Origin: Bugulina stolonifera
Lineage: Eukaryota; Bryozoa; Gymnolaemata; Cheilostomatida; Bugulidae
Reading direction: 5' to 3'
DNA: 64,000 nt
Assembly (NCBI GenBank): GCA_935421135.1
Contig: OW285189.1
Coordinates: forward strand, 3,865,072 to 3,929,071
Under the pieces are notes generated by a model that saw only the letters and a program-made list of their open reading frames with translations, did no database searches and was not told where the DNA came from. The position numbers and the translations under genes were made by a program. How positions within the stretch are numbered: the stretch's first letter is position 1; each line of letters begins with the position of its first letter. Shown here one piece after another: positions 35,201-48,780 of the stretch.

Positions 35201-35210
35201 CCTTTTTATA
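35201..35210 (-). promoter_or_regulatory. TATA box of the Gly/Tyr-rich gene at 34.5 kb
   Basis: TATAAAAAGG on the minus strand is followed by a non-coding exon 1 ending at 35118 in CCAGAAA before a GTAAGTA donor. The same promoter and exon recur at 46479-46470 (minus) and 62605-62614 (plus). Conserved strings are gtgtacacagtcttacacta and gtagatgtactgctggaaca (seen reversed). Confidence 0.7.
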
Positions 35211-35549
35211 GTAAATCTTAATCCTCTAATCATATTGTATACGTGTGACCATTCAGTAATCCGTGTATTACATCACATCACCGTTGTTGAAGCTGTTGAT
35301 TTCACTTGTCAGGTATATCTCAGGAGGAAACAAGCTAATCTAGATAAATTGGAAAATATATAAGATTGCCAAACTCTATAATTGTAATTTAAGAATAGGA
35401 AAGGAGAGATGGTATTGGGATAAGGAATTGGGGTTGCTATTAGACAATGACTAGACTGTAATGGTACCTTCCATTTAGAGAATTAATTATAATTTATTGA
35501 TAAAATAGCAAAATATCTAATAATCCTAACGTGTTGTATTTTACAATAT

Positions 35550-37310
35550 TGCTTTTTACTTACACTCAAGATACAAAGTAGTTTTTCTGTATGGATATTT
35601 TGTTGTCTGTCTTATACATGTATATATGTCTATATAGGTCACATGCATTATATGAGGTCGATGTCCTATGCTATACAAGCAATATACATTATACAGAGCA
35701 GCCACCATGATTCGATCCCATGCTCAAAATTCTGGCTACATTAAAACATCTTAATCTAATTCTAATTGAACAAACATCTCTCTCACATTATATATCTACT
35801 CTGTATACTCTGTGTACTGAGTTTAATTTTATTGGCATCATTTTCTCCCGTCTCTCTGATTGATTTGATATATAGTTATTGCTTGTTGAAGGTTTTACTG
35901 AATAACAAAAATGTAAATTATAAACAACTACATGTATTTCTATAATTTATAATCTATAATCACAGGCCATCCCGTTCTTTTGCACAGCACTGTAAATTCC
36001 TTGCATAAAGACAGCATATACGTGTAATAAAAGTACTGTATATAGAGTGTAGGCCTACATGACTATAATTACATGTATAATAATCACACAGCAGACCTGT
36101 AGTACCTCTCGCCCTGAACCAAACACATTTTCGGACAACATCACTATAACATCTGCATCTGTAGTGCTAGCGAGTTATAAGCTAAGAGGAAGTGGTACAA
36201 AGAGTAGATAATGGACTAGCCTAAGTTCTAAGATTTCCATATTATGGTGGTGGAGGTCTTGTTGGATCAATCATCTGCATACAATGTAGCCACACAGTTA
36301 TTTGAGAGGGAGGAGAAATTTTTTAAATGAATTCCACATACTCAAAAATTTTATCATGGAAGTTGTCTTCTCCATCATACATTGTGTGTGTTATGTATGT
36401 ATAATACATCATGTATATGTACATGTACATTATTGTAATAACAATCCATGACACCACCACCAAGCAACAAACACAATATTGAATATTTGAGCTACATGTA
36501 TTTACATAAAACTTCACTGCCATTATTGTACTTTACACACCTTCAACATCACTGCAGCTTTCTACAATTAAAGTTCTAGAAGGTCTTGTATTAGATATTC
36601 TTGTCATATTATTGTTTTCCAAATTTTTCATTGTTTCTGGTGTTCTATAGAAGCTCTTTAGCTTGAATCCAAACATATCAAAATCTGGTTACTTGCCACA
36701 TTCTCAATATTCCTACAGATATAGGAACTCTGGCCTTCAGGCTTCTCCCCAGACCTCATATGAAGGAGGTTACGGCTCCCTACCAAGCATCTCCAATTCA
36801 ACACGTTGATAATTATATACTTGTAGTAAAGTGATGGTGATATGTCTTGTTTACCACTACACCACACTATAATTGATTTCTTTGTCGGCAATGCTGGCAT
36901 TATTTATTTTTAGCTTCTGTTTTAAACATTCTTGGTCAGAGTAATCAACATCATATGACCACTGCTTTGCATTTTCATATCATCTTTGCACATATAGAAA
37001 ATGACCAGGCAATATAGGGACAAAGCACAACACCAATCTGTACCATGAATACTTCATTTCATGAACTCAGAACTGTCCAATTAGAGATTCTCGTGGCTGA
37101 GGATTATCATAATTCACAAATTCATCACAATATTTTCTCTTCCTGGAGACATAAATTCTCCCTGTTTCTATGATATTTTTTTCTTAAAGAAGAGTTAATT
37201 GCATACTTTTTCATTATCTATGCTATTTTAACATCTGATGAATCATCCAAAGAAATGTGTGATAGTTCCTCATATCGTCTTAATCCTTTGGTGGAAAATG
37301 ATGAATGTCT
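35550..37310 (+). repeat. Duplicated block, matches 23960-25390
   Basis: Direct-orientation copy of the block described at 23960, here directly upstream of the minus-strand gene at 34.5 kb. A TACATGTA-type run lies at 36415-36430. No credible gene inside. Confidence 0.75.
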
Positions 37311-38418
37311 TATTTGTTACAGCAGTACAGCGTGGTAGAAATATTTGTTCATAAAAACGTTAGTTCTATTGTTCTTTTTAGTTGAATCCATTGAAAATAA
37401 GAACTATTTATGGTTGTGCATACAGGTCCATAGTATTATGATTGTCAACCAGAAAATATATCAAAACAATATTAACACACATATCTAGTTTCACCTCTTA
37501 TAGTAGTTGAACAGTGAATATTATAGTAGAAATAATTCACCCCAGAGTTATGGTGAATCACAAGTGTGAACAGTGTGGTACAACCCCATTTTCTACAAGG
37601 AAAAAATAAAAAGGAGGAAAGTAGCCTCGCTACACAATTTGTTTTGCAACCTGTCTATACTGTTATAACAAATGCATTCCCATATAGCATGAGTTTCTAC
37701 AGCCCGTAACAACAGCCTACTGTCTTACTTTAGTAACATAAATCATCATAGCCTAAACCGTTATAATAATTGTAGCAACGATAACTGCTAGTGTCTTCGT
37801 GACCTAAATTTCAGGCACAACTTGCTAAAAAGTTTTCCGGGCCACTTCCGTCACAGAGTTGCGAACACATCGGGTTGGGCCAAAAGGAAAATCTTTAATG
37901 GTGTGCTGATGAGCTAGAGATGGTTTTCTCTGACCAAACAGACTCCCAGTTCAATGTCCCATTGAGCCTAGGCCAGACGGCCATCTTTAGATTTTTACTT
38001 GCGACCGGATCGGTTCAAGAGGTTGCAACGACACTGTATCTCTAATTGGCATAATGTTCCCTTCCTTACCTCCCATTTTTTCAACTTTGCCCCATCACAC
38101 GCTATAAATTATTATACATTGTATGTACCTATAGTGTATAGGATTGAATATCATCTAGAAGACTCCAGTTGTATAGCCCAACCTAATTAAATTTCAAAAT
38201 TTTCCATTAGTTAATGATGAGGATCTAAATGACCATTCTATGATTCAGCAGTCTATCAGAAGAAGGTGGATTATGGTGGATTGCTGTGTCTATATTGATC
38301 TGGTAATTAAAGGAATTAGGAGATTTGAAAGTTGTGTCACTTGGATTATGGTTAGTTTCATCACTTCCAGTAACAGTTCCTCTATGATTTCAGCACAAAA
38401 GTAGGTTATACTCTACTT

Positions 38419-38466
38419 TTAGCCTACAACATTAGGCTAGAGAGTATAGCCTAATGTTGTAGGCTA
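38419..38466. repeat. Inverted repeat with 20-bp arms
   Basis: tagcctacaacattaggcta, then gagagta, then tagcctaatgttgtaggcta: perfect arms around a 7-base spacer, with a partial third arm (agagtataacct-type) on the left. The hairpin has no adjoining gene. Confidence 0.8.
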
Positions 38467-41221
38467 TACTCTCTCACACTAGTAATGAGGCACTAGAACT
38501 GTGAATGCTGTATAACACAAAATAATGAGCCAACCCAGAGCCATCAATCACGTAGTTGATATTCTTTGTCCTCCTGTTGTAGTGTCCCCTACCTCTTGAT
38601 GAAAATAATTCTCATTGATACATAGTATAAAGTTTTCATTTATTCAACACATGAGGCGATGTGTTACTCTCATGTGTTACTTTACTTAGAAACAAGAATT
38701 AGCCCCTGTATTCTGTTATGCAAAATAACTGTTTGTCTGCACAAAAGTGAGTTTCAAGCTTTCTCAATCTTTTATCTGCAATTGATCAGCAATCTCCAAA
38801 TGAGGAAGTAACTTGATGTTTTTGGCTTATATCGATGTAAAGCACAGCCATTCACCTCTCATTGAAACCCAGACTGTGCTACATGTACTTGTGTTGTGAT
38901 GGTTTTAAAATAATCACTCGTTGCCTACCTCTACACCTCAGTTTCTCTCTGAGCTATCATGAACCCAACAGTAATTGGGCCACTTGGTAAATAAACCAAA
39001 CTGGACTCATTTTCATGCCTGCCACTGATGTGTGGATAAATGCATGGATCAATATCTGACAGCATATGTGACTACTCGCAGGTTCTTGCAAGTTCTTGAT
39101 ATCTGAGCTAAAGACACATGGGACTCGCACCCATTCATCTGCTGCCAGAAAAATGGGGTTGTTTTATAGTCTACGAGATGCTCACTAAAACACAGATGAC
39201 TAACCATCCACACTAGCCAATACAACCTGATGTTAGGAACCCAGCGTCAGCTTCTGATTGTAGAATGATTCTTTTTCTGATCAGCTTTATGATGGCAGTC
39301 ATGAATTCTGTTACAACCGCATGTGCTCTGGGATATTTCAAATCTAGAGCCAAACAATTATAGTTTGCACAAAAGATTCTCATTCGGAGAACCGAATATT
39401 TACACAAAATGCAAACAGAAAAAGACCAAGCTTCCAAAAATATTTGTAATGTATACTAGATATATGTACTTGTCAGGTGCTCAAATACATATTCATGCTG
39501 ACATGCATGTCAACATAGTATCACATGTATATACAAGAGGTGAGCATTCTATTAGTTGCAATATAGGCTGTATTATTTATTCAGTTATTCAGTGCAATAT
39601 GGAGCTACAGGGTGCTGCCGGAGCATACAATGTATAAGCAGCAATAATATTCATTATAGGGTACAGTTTGCCGTGGGCCATATTGTATATATGTGTAATA
39701 GCTGACCTATTCTGTGGAAAGAATTTCTCATTAGATGATTAGACCTCCTATGATAAAATCTAAAAATAGAGTTACGGTTTAGTCATTACTCTTAATATAG
39801 CCAATATAAGATCAATTGTCTGATGCCTATCAATAGGAATTACATTACTATCTTCAGCATCCTTTGGTGATGAGACTTACCCTTGTAATAAAGTACTGTT
39901 GCATTTGGTAATTGGTATAGCTAGACGTACATGCACACGTGGACCAGTGCCGTCTCTGAATACGCCTATTATTTTTGCTGTGGCGTGTTTAATATCTGAA
40001 TGAATCCAACATGTATTCCTATTCTACACTGTATCACCAAGTCATCATCAGTACAAAATTTCTCAGTTTAATAAATAAAAAACAATGAAAAATTACTCAT
40101 AAGGCAGCAGTCAGAGTATGCAGTACACAGGAAGTGCAACAAACAGTAAAGAATTACTACTATTCACATGAAAATTATTCTAAGTAACAAAACAATAGTT
40201 CACTAGTGCTTTGATGGTAGCTCATGACAATGTGATAATGTGCAATGAGATTTACAACAGCATTACCACAATAACTACATGTACATGTATATCAATATAA
40301 TATTGTTCTGTAGTCACAGAAGTGCTATTGAATGCTGATTGCACTGGGTCACAGAAATATTCGATTTCACCGCCCTTTCCACATGACTTGGCAAAAACAC
40401 TTGACACTGTAACAGCCAGTCTCAGATTCCATGGATTTCGGTGCACCGTGTCAGCTTCATTCAGATATTTGGGAAATTATTCTCTCTCAGTTTAAAACCA
40501 GCAAATTTCTAAATGGAAAACTGAACGATGGTGTGATTTATTTCAGTTTGATATTGGTAAATCGTACCTGTCCCATCATCCCCTTAACTTACCCATTTTG
40601 ACAATAGCTGGTGTCGCATACGCATGCAAGCATAATTATTGTGTCTCCTTCAAGGTTTTTTTTATACTTTATTCACGTATACTGTATACATGTATATATT
40701 ATTATAGATAAGAAGCATTAAATAGTTATATTATTCTAGTTATATTATTATAGTTACACATGTATATTCTAATATAGGCTGTTATCATTTAAAAGCGAGG
40801 TGGAACAACTCCAAAAACCAGCAAAAAATTAACGGTTTGATTTTTTCCAACAGGCTAAGAAACGAGGAAACTCAACAGTAGCAAACAGCTTTGGTAATTT
40901 CCAGTTTTTTCAAAAACACAAACACCTACATTGTACATGTACATGTAATGCAAGTGTAAATCAAAGTCGCCCAGCACTACTGTAGGTAACTGCCTGTAAT
41001 GCTCATTATATAAAGTTGTCACACCGTAAAATTGCATAATATTATGCACAATCAGACTGAACTGCCTCTACTTGCAAGCTAAATTACCTTAGCAGATTAT
41101 AGCCTCATAATAATTTATATATTATGCTTTATAATATGAAAATGAATATATTAGGCTGTGTATCAATGTTATAACTGCATTATGTTAATATTAAAATAGT
41201 ACAACCAGTGTTCTGGTGAGT

Positions 41222-41425
41222 GAGAGATGACAACTCCTAGCACTTCAAGCTATGTAAGAGGTCACAACTCTTATCACTTCAAGTTGAAAGAGAGGTGACA
41301 ACTCCTAGCACTTCAGGGTAGGAGAGGGGTGACAACTCCTAGCACTTCAAGCCAATAGAGAGATAACAACTCCTAGTACTTCAAGCTAAGAGAGAAGGAG
41401 CAACTGCTATTAGCACTGCACGTTA
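41222..41425. repeat. 34-bp minisatellite, about 6 copies
   Basis: Units containing gacaactcctagcacttcaa and gagagag steps recur every 34 bases (41231, 41265, 41299, 41333) with moderate divergence. Confidence 0.85.
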
Positions 41426-42260
41426 TGGGAGAGGTATAATACTAATGAGAGATGATAACAAACTGTTACTGAATGAATAGGTGTAATAAATATTAAACAG
41501 CTGTCATAATAGAATAATACGAGAATTTTTGGTAAAAGTAGATAAAAAATCACTAGATATCCATGTACGATCATGGCACTAATATCTATGATCAAGCATA
41601 GTAAGAGTTTATGTCGACAAAGTACACCGTATAAAAGCTCTGTCTGCGTATATAGTGAGCTAAATGTCCATAGAGTATTGCTGCACATTTGCTAGTACCA
41701 AAAATGTTTTAAGAATACGAGTATTTGTTTACAGTGTGTATATACACTGTATGCATACATGTACATGTACATTGTATGTACATGTATATTCTTCTCACAT
41801 TATATACTGTACGTTCTGCATTGTATTAGTGCTACAATATATATACACATGTAGTATGTGATTGTCTACTTGAGCTCAGTCCTACTACTTGCTAGTACAT
41901 ACTCCAGTATTGAAAAGGAAGTTAGCACATGTGCGGGTATATGGTGCCGTAGATGAAATGCTGGATCGTTTAATCGTCTAGGCATGTACAGATAGAGGTA
42001 CATCTATGTATGTGTATGGAGCATTGAATGGCATGTCAGTAGGGCACATATGATTGAGGTATGGATGTATGAACACTTGCAATGGGATCTGCTTCTCTGT
42101 CTGATTATTTGATAATTTGGCATCCAGCTCATTTAAAAAACTTCAGTTTTATGACCCATTTGTCTGTGTGTATTCCTTTTCTACTTGTTTTGCAATTAAT
42201 TTTTATTTATTTCTTTATTTGGATGTATTTATAAGTTCTGTGTTGTGCATTCAGTGTTGG

Positions 42261-42277
42261 GGCGGGGGGGGGGGGGC
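42261..42277 (+). repeat. G-run (interrupted poly-G)
   Basis: ggggcgggggggggggggcg-type tract that could form a G-quadruplex. Listed as low-complexity DNA. Confidence 0.8.
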
Positions 42278-44809
42278 GACCCCTAAGTAGACTAACCAGA
42301 GTTCTACGGATTTTCTTCAGTTAGCAGGATGCTCTTGTTCACCATTGTCAGCATTTGACTGATGGTTGATGGCACTAGTACACGCAAATGGTGTCATCAA
42401 GTTCCTTTTTGCACTTAGTACATGCACCTTTCCTTGTGTTGCATCGAATCGGAAAAATAAAACAGATTTCTATCCACTATTAGCCCCAGAACCCTCGTAC
42501 ATGTATGTCTATAGATTGGAGTTGTCCCTTTCCAAACCATAGTAATAAATGGTGTCAATCCTTTGGTAATTTGCCTTCATTCTCTAACTGCAGAGCCAGT
42601 TTGACAAATGGTTATGGTTAAACAGTCATCATTTGAGGATGGCATATTTTATTTTGGTAGTTACAGCTCTGTTTGGTTCATATTAGGAATTACATGGTAC
42701 GCCATATCAACAGCCTCCTTAATTCGCCAGTGTAAGCAGACATATCAACCGCCTACTTCTTTTTGCCATTGTAAGCATACCTACGCATCAACTTCCACAC
42801 AACTGCTTGCAATTATTGTGTTGGTCGCTAACCACAATGTAGTTTTACTATTATACATATTAGGTATAATGTACTTACAATAGCTGGGCGATAGTGTTAA
42901 AAATTTCAGCTTTCTGAATGTTCTAGCTAATTCCTACACTACTAAATTGCCTGTCAAAATTGTACTCAGACAGTATTCTGGTACATGTATCTTAGTACAT
43001 TGTATAACAGTTATGCTAGATCAGCTGTCTCACAATGGTTGATAGAAGAGCTACATGTACTTCTGATACAAGTTTCAGCTATTGTAGCATCTAAACCTAT
43101 TCAGCCATATAGAGTTTTGTCTGCTTTTATAATGTTAGACATACGATTTACAATGCCACGATGCACAACCCCCATGAATAACAAATTAAATCTGTAAAAA
43201 CCAAATTAAGTTAAGCAAGAGACCAACTCTATGGATTAACACAAAGTGATTGTATTTTTGTAAGAAGCTGTTCTTAAATTTGGCATTTTTTGATTTCAAG
43301 TCTGTTGATTATAAATAAAATGTAGACACCAGCGAACCTACTGTAAATCTACTGGGATCAGATTTTACTTCAGTTTTTGTGTTTGTGAAACTTTGAAGAT
43401 AGATCGCACTGACAGGGTACAGGGTTCACTACATATCTGGGCAGGGAAGAAAAATTTGCACACAGCATAATAATTAATAGATCAGACTCTAAGCAAGTTA
43501 GAGAATAACTCTGAAATTGTACAGAATAATTTTTTGTAGTACTAATCTCAGAGTTATCTTCTCACTAAATCTAAATTTGTTTTTTTATGCAGTTTATACA
43601 GTAGTAAGAGCAACTCATCATAGACATACATGGACATAGATATCCCTGCTCCAGAAATTCTATCTCATCAGTTAATCGCAGTAAGAGTAATTTTAAATAA
43701 TTCAATTGGTACCAAGATTTGGTGCAAATTATCTGGTCAATATAGTGTAGATAGCATTATCTGGTGTAAAAAAACACAGCCAGTGTATTTCTAATGTTTA
43801 CGATAAAAATTTTAAATAATTATGTTTAATTGAGAACTTCTAAAACTGCCTGCTGAGTGGATTATTATTAACTGCAGTCTACTGGACAGTTGCCTATGTT
43901 AGCTGTACAGGGGTGTGCAAAATAGTTGGGAAGCTCTAATGCAGTAGCCAAATTTCGAATACACATTTAGTTCTGCCATTATATCAGTTGTTGTCCATCA
44001 CAGGGTATAAAAATATATATCAATTGAATCCTCTCAATCTAAGGAACCCATTTATGCTTGTTTCACATCTCCGATGAAGTTGCATTGCATTATACACTCT
44101 GAGCCAAGTTCTGTATACGCGATCAAAAGACTCCTGGTAAGGGGTTGATTTATGTTTTAGACTAATTTCTCTGATAGCAATAAACTTGAAAAGATTTTTA
44201 ACTTTACTCAGATGATAAGGTCTTCAATTGCTGCACCATTTTTTGCTCACTTATCTGCAATATTTTTATAAATTGGTTGTAAGCAGTTAGGAAAATCGTT
44301 GTTTCGAAACATAGCTGCAGGAGACTAAGAGTCATGACACTAGGATTATGGTTAATTTCATCAACTCCAGTAACAGTTCCTAAAGATAATAAAATGATTT
44401 GAAACATTTGGGTAGAACTTCTAAAACTGCCTGCTGGGTGGAATTATTACAAAATGTAGTCTAGTTTTATAATATACATGGACATGTATAACTTGCAACT
44501 CCCACATAAAGCAATTTTATTTTATCATTCCAAAAGTATTGTGAATCCAGATAAGCTTGCATTAAACCGAGTTGAACTCTGCTTGGCATCCTTAGAGCAG
44601 AGATGTTATTTATTGAACCACATAATTCTTAATGGCATGATAAATAAATACAAGTAATAACAAAACATATTAGCTGTGTATTGCATTAGTTTAATTTTAC
44701 AATATATTATAGTCTATATAACGTAAACATGTACATCACACAAGTCATGTACATGTACATGTAAAACAACACATTACATGTATGTTCCACATGTATGGAT
44801 TTGGTCATT

Positions 44810-45215
44810 TCCCTATAATATATTATGATGTCTTTTAAAGCAAGGAATTGATTTTTGAGCATATTAAGTGTCGTAGAGGCCCCGGGTTCAGACCCCAGTC
44901 AAGGATTGGCATTTTCATGGATTTGAAACAAGTCTCTGACTGTTCAAAAATAAATCTCTTGCTTAAAAATACTTCACATAAAAAATAGTCAAACCCCCTA
45001 GCATCCCCTACATTGTACGGTGGGCATGATAAAAGCGGTACCACAAGTGCAGTTCGCTCAGAGCATGTCTACTGCTTACTGCTTACTGGTGAAGCTTCAT
45101 TCTTAGGTTGCTGAGCTGGTGTAGTGGTAGCATGTTCTGTTCACTGTGCTAAACATATTTGGTGTCGTAGAGGTCCCGTGTTCAAACCCCAGTCAGGGAA
45201 AAGAGATATGATGTG
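44810..45215 (+). mobile_element. TIR/tRNA-like elements, two adjoining copies
   Basis: The first copy (about 44830-45000) has arms tttaaagcaaggaattgatt and the inverse aaataaatctcttgctt around a B-box segment (gggttcagacccc) without an A box. The second (45000-45215) has GAGCTGGTGTAGTGGTAGCA (A box near 45116) and GTTCAAACCCC (B box near 45180) on the plus strand. Same family as at 17.6 and 23.5 kb. Confidence 0.6.
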
Positions 45216-45644
45216 AAAGGTGATGGCCAACCCCCTCTTCTCACCTACTTCCTTAACATTATTATATAATACTAAACATCATCTACTGGACCAAAACTTG
45301 CATCCATTGAACAGGTGTTATTTACTGAACTGCATTGTTCTTAATGGGATGAAAAACAAAATTATGTAATTCATTTGTAAACAAGATTTTTATTCATTTA
45401 TTAGCAAATCTATGCAGTTCATTTAAAATACAGTAATAACAAAACATAACAAGGTCTATTTAACTTGACACTAACAAAAATGAGATAAAACACAATATTT
45501 TCTGTTTAAAAAGTTGGCATTATACTATTGAAATTTATTAGTAGTTATATTAGACTTATTATCACAAGTTTAAAGTTGTTCAGTTTTTCGCTCATACGGT
45601 CATATGTAGTCCTGTTCATAGTCCTGTTCAATTGGCCAAGCTCT

Positions 45645-46016
45645 TTAATAATGACCTGAAATAAAAATAATAACATAAAGTTATTATCACTGCAGTAGCT
45701 TGTATTAAATGGTACTGTGTAAATGCTGAACATTACAAACCAATAAACCATAGTAATAATAATTAAGTTACTGGAAGAAACACTCACCAAATTTCTTGCT
45801 GTGGTATCCACCTCCATAAGAATAGTATGATCCATAGCCAGTGTATGGATAATATCCATATCCTCCATGAAGTTTGTCTTCAAGGACTTCGCTAGAGAAG
45901 CGACCAAGACCTAAACCTCGTTTACCATAACTTTTATAACCATATCCGTATCGGCCATAGAATGTGGCAGTGGATAAAGCAAGGCAAACAGAGAGTAGGA
46001 CAGCTAGAATCTGCAT
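45645..46016 (-). CDS. Secreted Gly/Tyr-rich protein, two coding exons, 79 aa
   Basis: Exons 46016-45788 and 45655-45645. The donor is GTGAGT and the acceptor TTTATTTCAG, phase 1. The last exon gives His-Tyr-stop, so the protein ends Lys-Lys-Phe-Gly-His-Tyr. Signal peptide MQILAVLLSVCLALSTAT. The mature part has RYGYGYKSYGKRGLGLGRFS, a central acidic/basic patch (SSEVLEDKLH) absent from the 34.5-kb paralogue, then Gly-Tyr repeats. TATAAAAAGG at 46479-46470, non-coding exon ending at 46378 before GTAAGT. It is very close to the plus-strand gene at 63839, lying as its mirror image. Function unknown. Confidence 0.82.
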
Positions 46017-46469
46017 GGTTTATGTGGGGAAGCTATAGAAGAATATAAATAAAAAAATATAATCAATCTCAATGATGTACATGATTGTAGATGTTTCCAT
46101 GAGTTACTTGCAAGAAGAAAACATTCTCTTAAGTTTAAGTAATTGAAGATTAGAGTTTTGGAAATCTCACAATTTGTTTGGCAAAATTTGCCAACATTAA
46201 TGGAATCTTGCCGGTAGACTAATAAACAATGTTCAAGAAAGATTTGTAAATTAAAACTGATACTATTTTGTAGACCATCTTATTGATATACGCATTGTTT
46301 TTCAGAATAATATATGACTATCAGTCTTTTGAGCATACAGATATGCTAATATGCTACATAGATAACTGAACACTTACTTTCCGATGGGATAGAATACTGG
46401 AGAAGAGTAGATCTGTAGATGTACTGCTGGAACACTGTAGATAAACTGATTAGTGTAAGACTGTGTACA

Positions 46470-46479
46470 CCTTTTTATA
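46470..46479 (-). promoter_or_regulatory. TATA box of the Gly/Tyr-rich gene at 46 kb
   Basis: TATAAAAAGG on the minus strand, in the same flanking sequence as at 35.2 and 62.6 kb, including the upstream aatccgtgtattac and gtatacgtgtgaccac strings shared with the 35-kb promoter. Confidence 0.7.
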
Positions 46480-46559
46480 GTAAATCATAATCCACTAATC
46501 AAACTGTATACGTGTGACCACTCAGTAATCCGTGTATTACTTTATTATCACTCGTGTGG

Positions 46560-47159
46560 CATACTTCACCAGTGTCTTATAACAGGTACATGTAGTAAGC
46601 TGTTTTGGAAATCAAACTTATCTAGGTGCATAAGAATAACATGTAAGATAACATATAAACTCTCATCGCTCAGGATTAATAAAATTAGCAAATTCATTAC
46701 AGTATTAATTACTCTTTCTGGAGACACAAATATAGGTTATCCCTGGTCCTTGCTATTTTTTCTTATGACCAGAATCTGAGACAAGTCTATTGCATTTTTG
46801 TTTATCCCTCATACTATTTCAACATCATGTGAACAATCCAAAGACATGATTGTGATAATTTTACATATAAAATGAAGAGTGTCTTATTTGTTGGCAATAT
46901 GAGAATGTTTTCGATGAATACAATTATAATTATATTATATTATCAAGTATCTTGTAGAGTATGAATTAATATTAAATATTTTGCAATGTTGTAGTGACAC
47001 AGTTTGTTATTAATCGGATTGATGAAACACTGGAGATTTGGAGAGAAATGCAACTGTATACTTACAGACCATTTCTATTGTACCAATGAAGTCCACCTTA
47101 TTGAAGATAAAGTCTATTTATAATAACTGCTGCATTTTAATTGCTCTTCTCCAATTCAA
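46560..47159. other. Upstream flank of the 46-kb gene
   Basis: No gene seen. 46660-46880 is a diverged copy of sequence at 37080-37300 and 25150-25350 (gctcaggatta, ctggagacacaaat, aatccaaagacatg), so this upstream block travels with several family members. Confidence 0.5.
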
Positions 47160-48215
47160 GCTATCAAATTGTAGCAAAAACTCCTGTAGCTCTATGACCT
47201 GTCTAACAACTCATGATGTACTCATACAAACTGTTTCTTATTTCCTGTTTGTAACATAGATAGCTCACACTCTCTAGAACCTGGTTTAAACTGATACAAA
47301 GTGTGTAGCCCTTAGTACAGTATATAATAGACCACTTGCTCAGGTACACTTCATTACGATGAGCACTTGCTACAGATATTACATGCTTAAAATATCACAA
47401 TCCTTTGCTCCTTCTATGAAGTATAAATAGAGCACTGATTCTTGTCTTTTTTAGTTTACTTCTAAATGACAACACAGTAGCATCTCTCTACTTGTAGCTA
47501 CTCTTACAACTTCCTGTGTTAGTTAGAAGCTTCTAGTTTATTTTCCTCTTAGGAACTATTACTTGGAGCACCTGCTACCTCATTCAGTTAGGATTTTATA
47601 ATAAGAGCTAGTATCTGACAAAGTGAACCATGTTCCATTACTTGGTACACAGATATACAATGTATGTACATTTGTATAATTATGAATACCATACTATAAA
47701 ACTCCAGTAGTTCAACTTGACAGTGACTGTGTGTTTCACACCTAAAACTAATTACAGTGAACCTTGTTTAATTCAAACTTCAATGACTAGGATGCCTACT
47801 TGACAAATAGTACTATAAATGCAGTAGCACATGAATGTGCATGTATGCATAAACTTTCATTTCTTTCAACTACGAATATAATGAAGGAAAGACAACTTGA
47901 CTTTGACCATGACTTTGACCATTCGTTATGTAATGTAAATGTTTAGCACACTCAGACTGCAACACTGCAGATGAGCAACAGGTTATGCATCACAACATGT
48001 GCAAGATAACGGTATGAAAACCATTTAGCTAAGGAACAGTAAAGCAATCAGTGGGTTTTCCCAGCTTACGTTGAGAAAATCATATTGTAATGGTTAGGCC
48101 GACTCGGCCCCCTCTCTGGGAGAAGTTCTATCAGACATTATGAACAATTTATACTTAAATTGTGTATTCTGACTTACCTTTGGAATTGCTACACTCTTAT
48201 ATACATTTGTACTTA

Positions 48216-48780
48216 TAATGTGCATTACTGAGCAATTATGTTCTTTTTATACCCATGTAAAGAGGGTCAACCTCTCAGAATTAGCTGATATTCATTTTAC
48301 ACATGATTTGGATGATTTTGAGCATCTTTTGTTGTACCCGACATGTTTTGGATTGGCCGCGATCTTGTCGTGCAATTTCCGGACAAAACTACGTCGGCCT
48401 TTTCACCGGAACTTCCTTCGGAAATTCTAATAGTATGATTATAAAGCACATTGTTTTTATGTTCATTGTCTCCGTTGATGCTTGGATCTCAATAAAGACA
48501 CTTCTATACTACTCATACAGAGTCTTCCCTTCATAGTATAGGTCGCTCCAGTTGTCAAGGTCTCCGACCTTGCCTCTCAAACTTCCTGCTAGATCGGAAC
48601 ATACTCTTTCTCAGTATAGCAAGATAGCATTGACTCGGGATCACATGGGTTGTCTTGAGTAGTCATTGGACTAGTACTAGTACCTGTTCATCTTTCATGT
48701 AATGAGAAGATCTAGCAACACTTCTAGGTTCTTCACTTTGGGCAAGAGGTCGTCTTAGGACGACATACACACAAGACCTC
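48216..48780 (+). repeat. Inverted-repeat arm unit, left copy
   Basis: It matches 52340-52925 in opposite orientation (gcattactgagcaattatgt, ttccggacaaaact, cttggatctcaataa, ctccagttgtcaagg). A short frame MCITEQLC.FYTHVKR is open in both copies, but only about 70 codons here and frameshifted. It could be an LTR-like or transposon terminal segment. Confidence 0.65.

Larger units (their letters stand above)
37311..44805. other. 7.5-kb repeat-rich region without recognisable genes
   Basis: No coding frame with a recognisable domain. Dispersed repeats are visible. A ggattatggttagttt.atca..tccagtaacagttcc segment near 38340-38385 and 44335-44380 matches parts of the inverted arms at 49.1 and 54.1 kb. 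An aacttctaaaactgcctgctg segment near 43845 and 44420 appears inverted at 50.8 kb. An open minus-strand frame at 40252-40446 is the only weak coding candidate. Confidence 0.45.

Noticed and set aside
37900..37935. Possible hammerhead core (ctgatgagctag)
   Set aside because: No GAAA after a stem II and no pairing flanks.
42608..42883. 91-codon plus-strand ORF with hydrophobic stretches
   Set aside because: No domain, no splice or promoter context, AT-rich composition like its surroundings.
45113..45205. True tRNA gene
   Set aside because: A and B boxes are present, but the cloverleaf arms and acceptor stem do not pair; it is the tRNA-like core of a repeat family.
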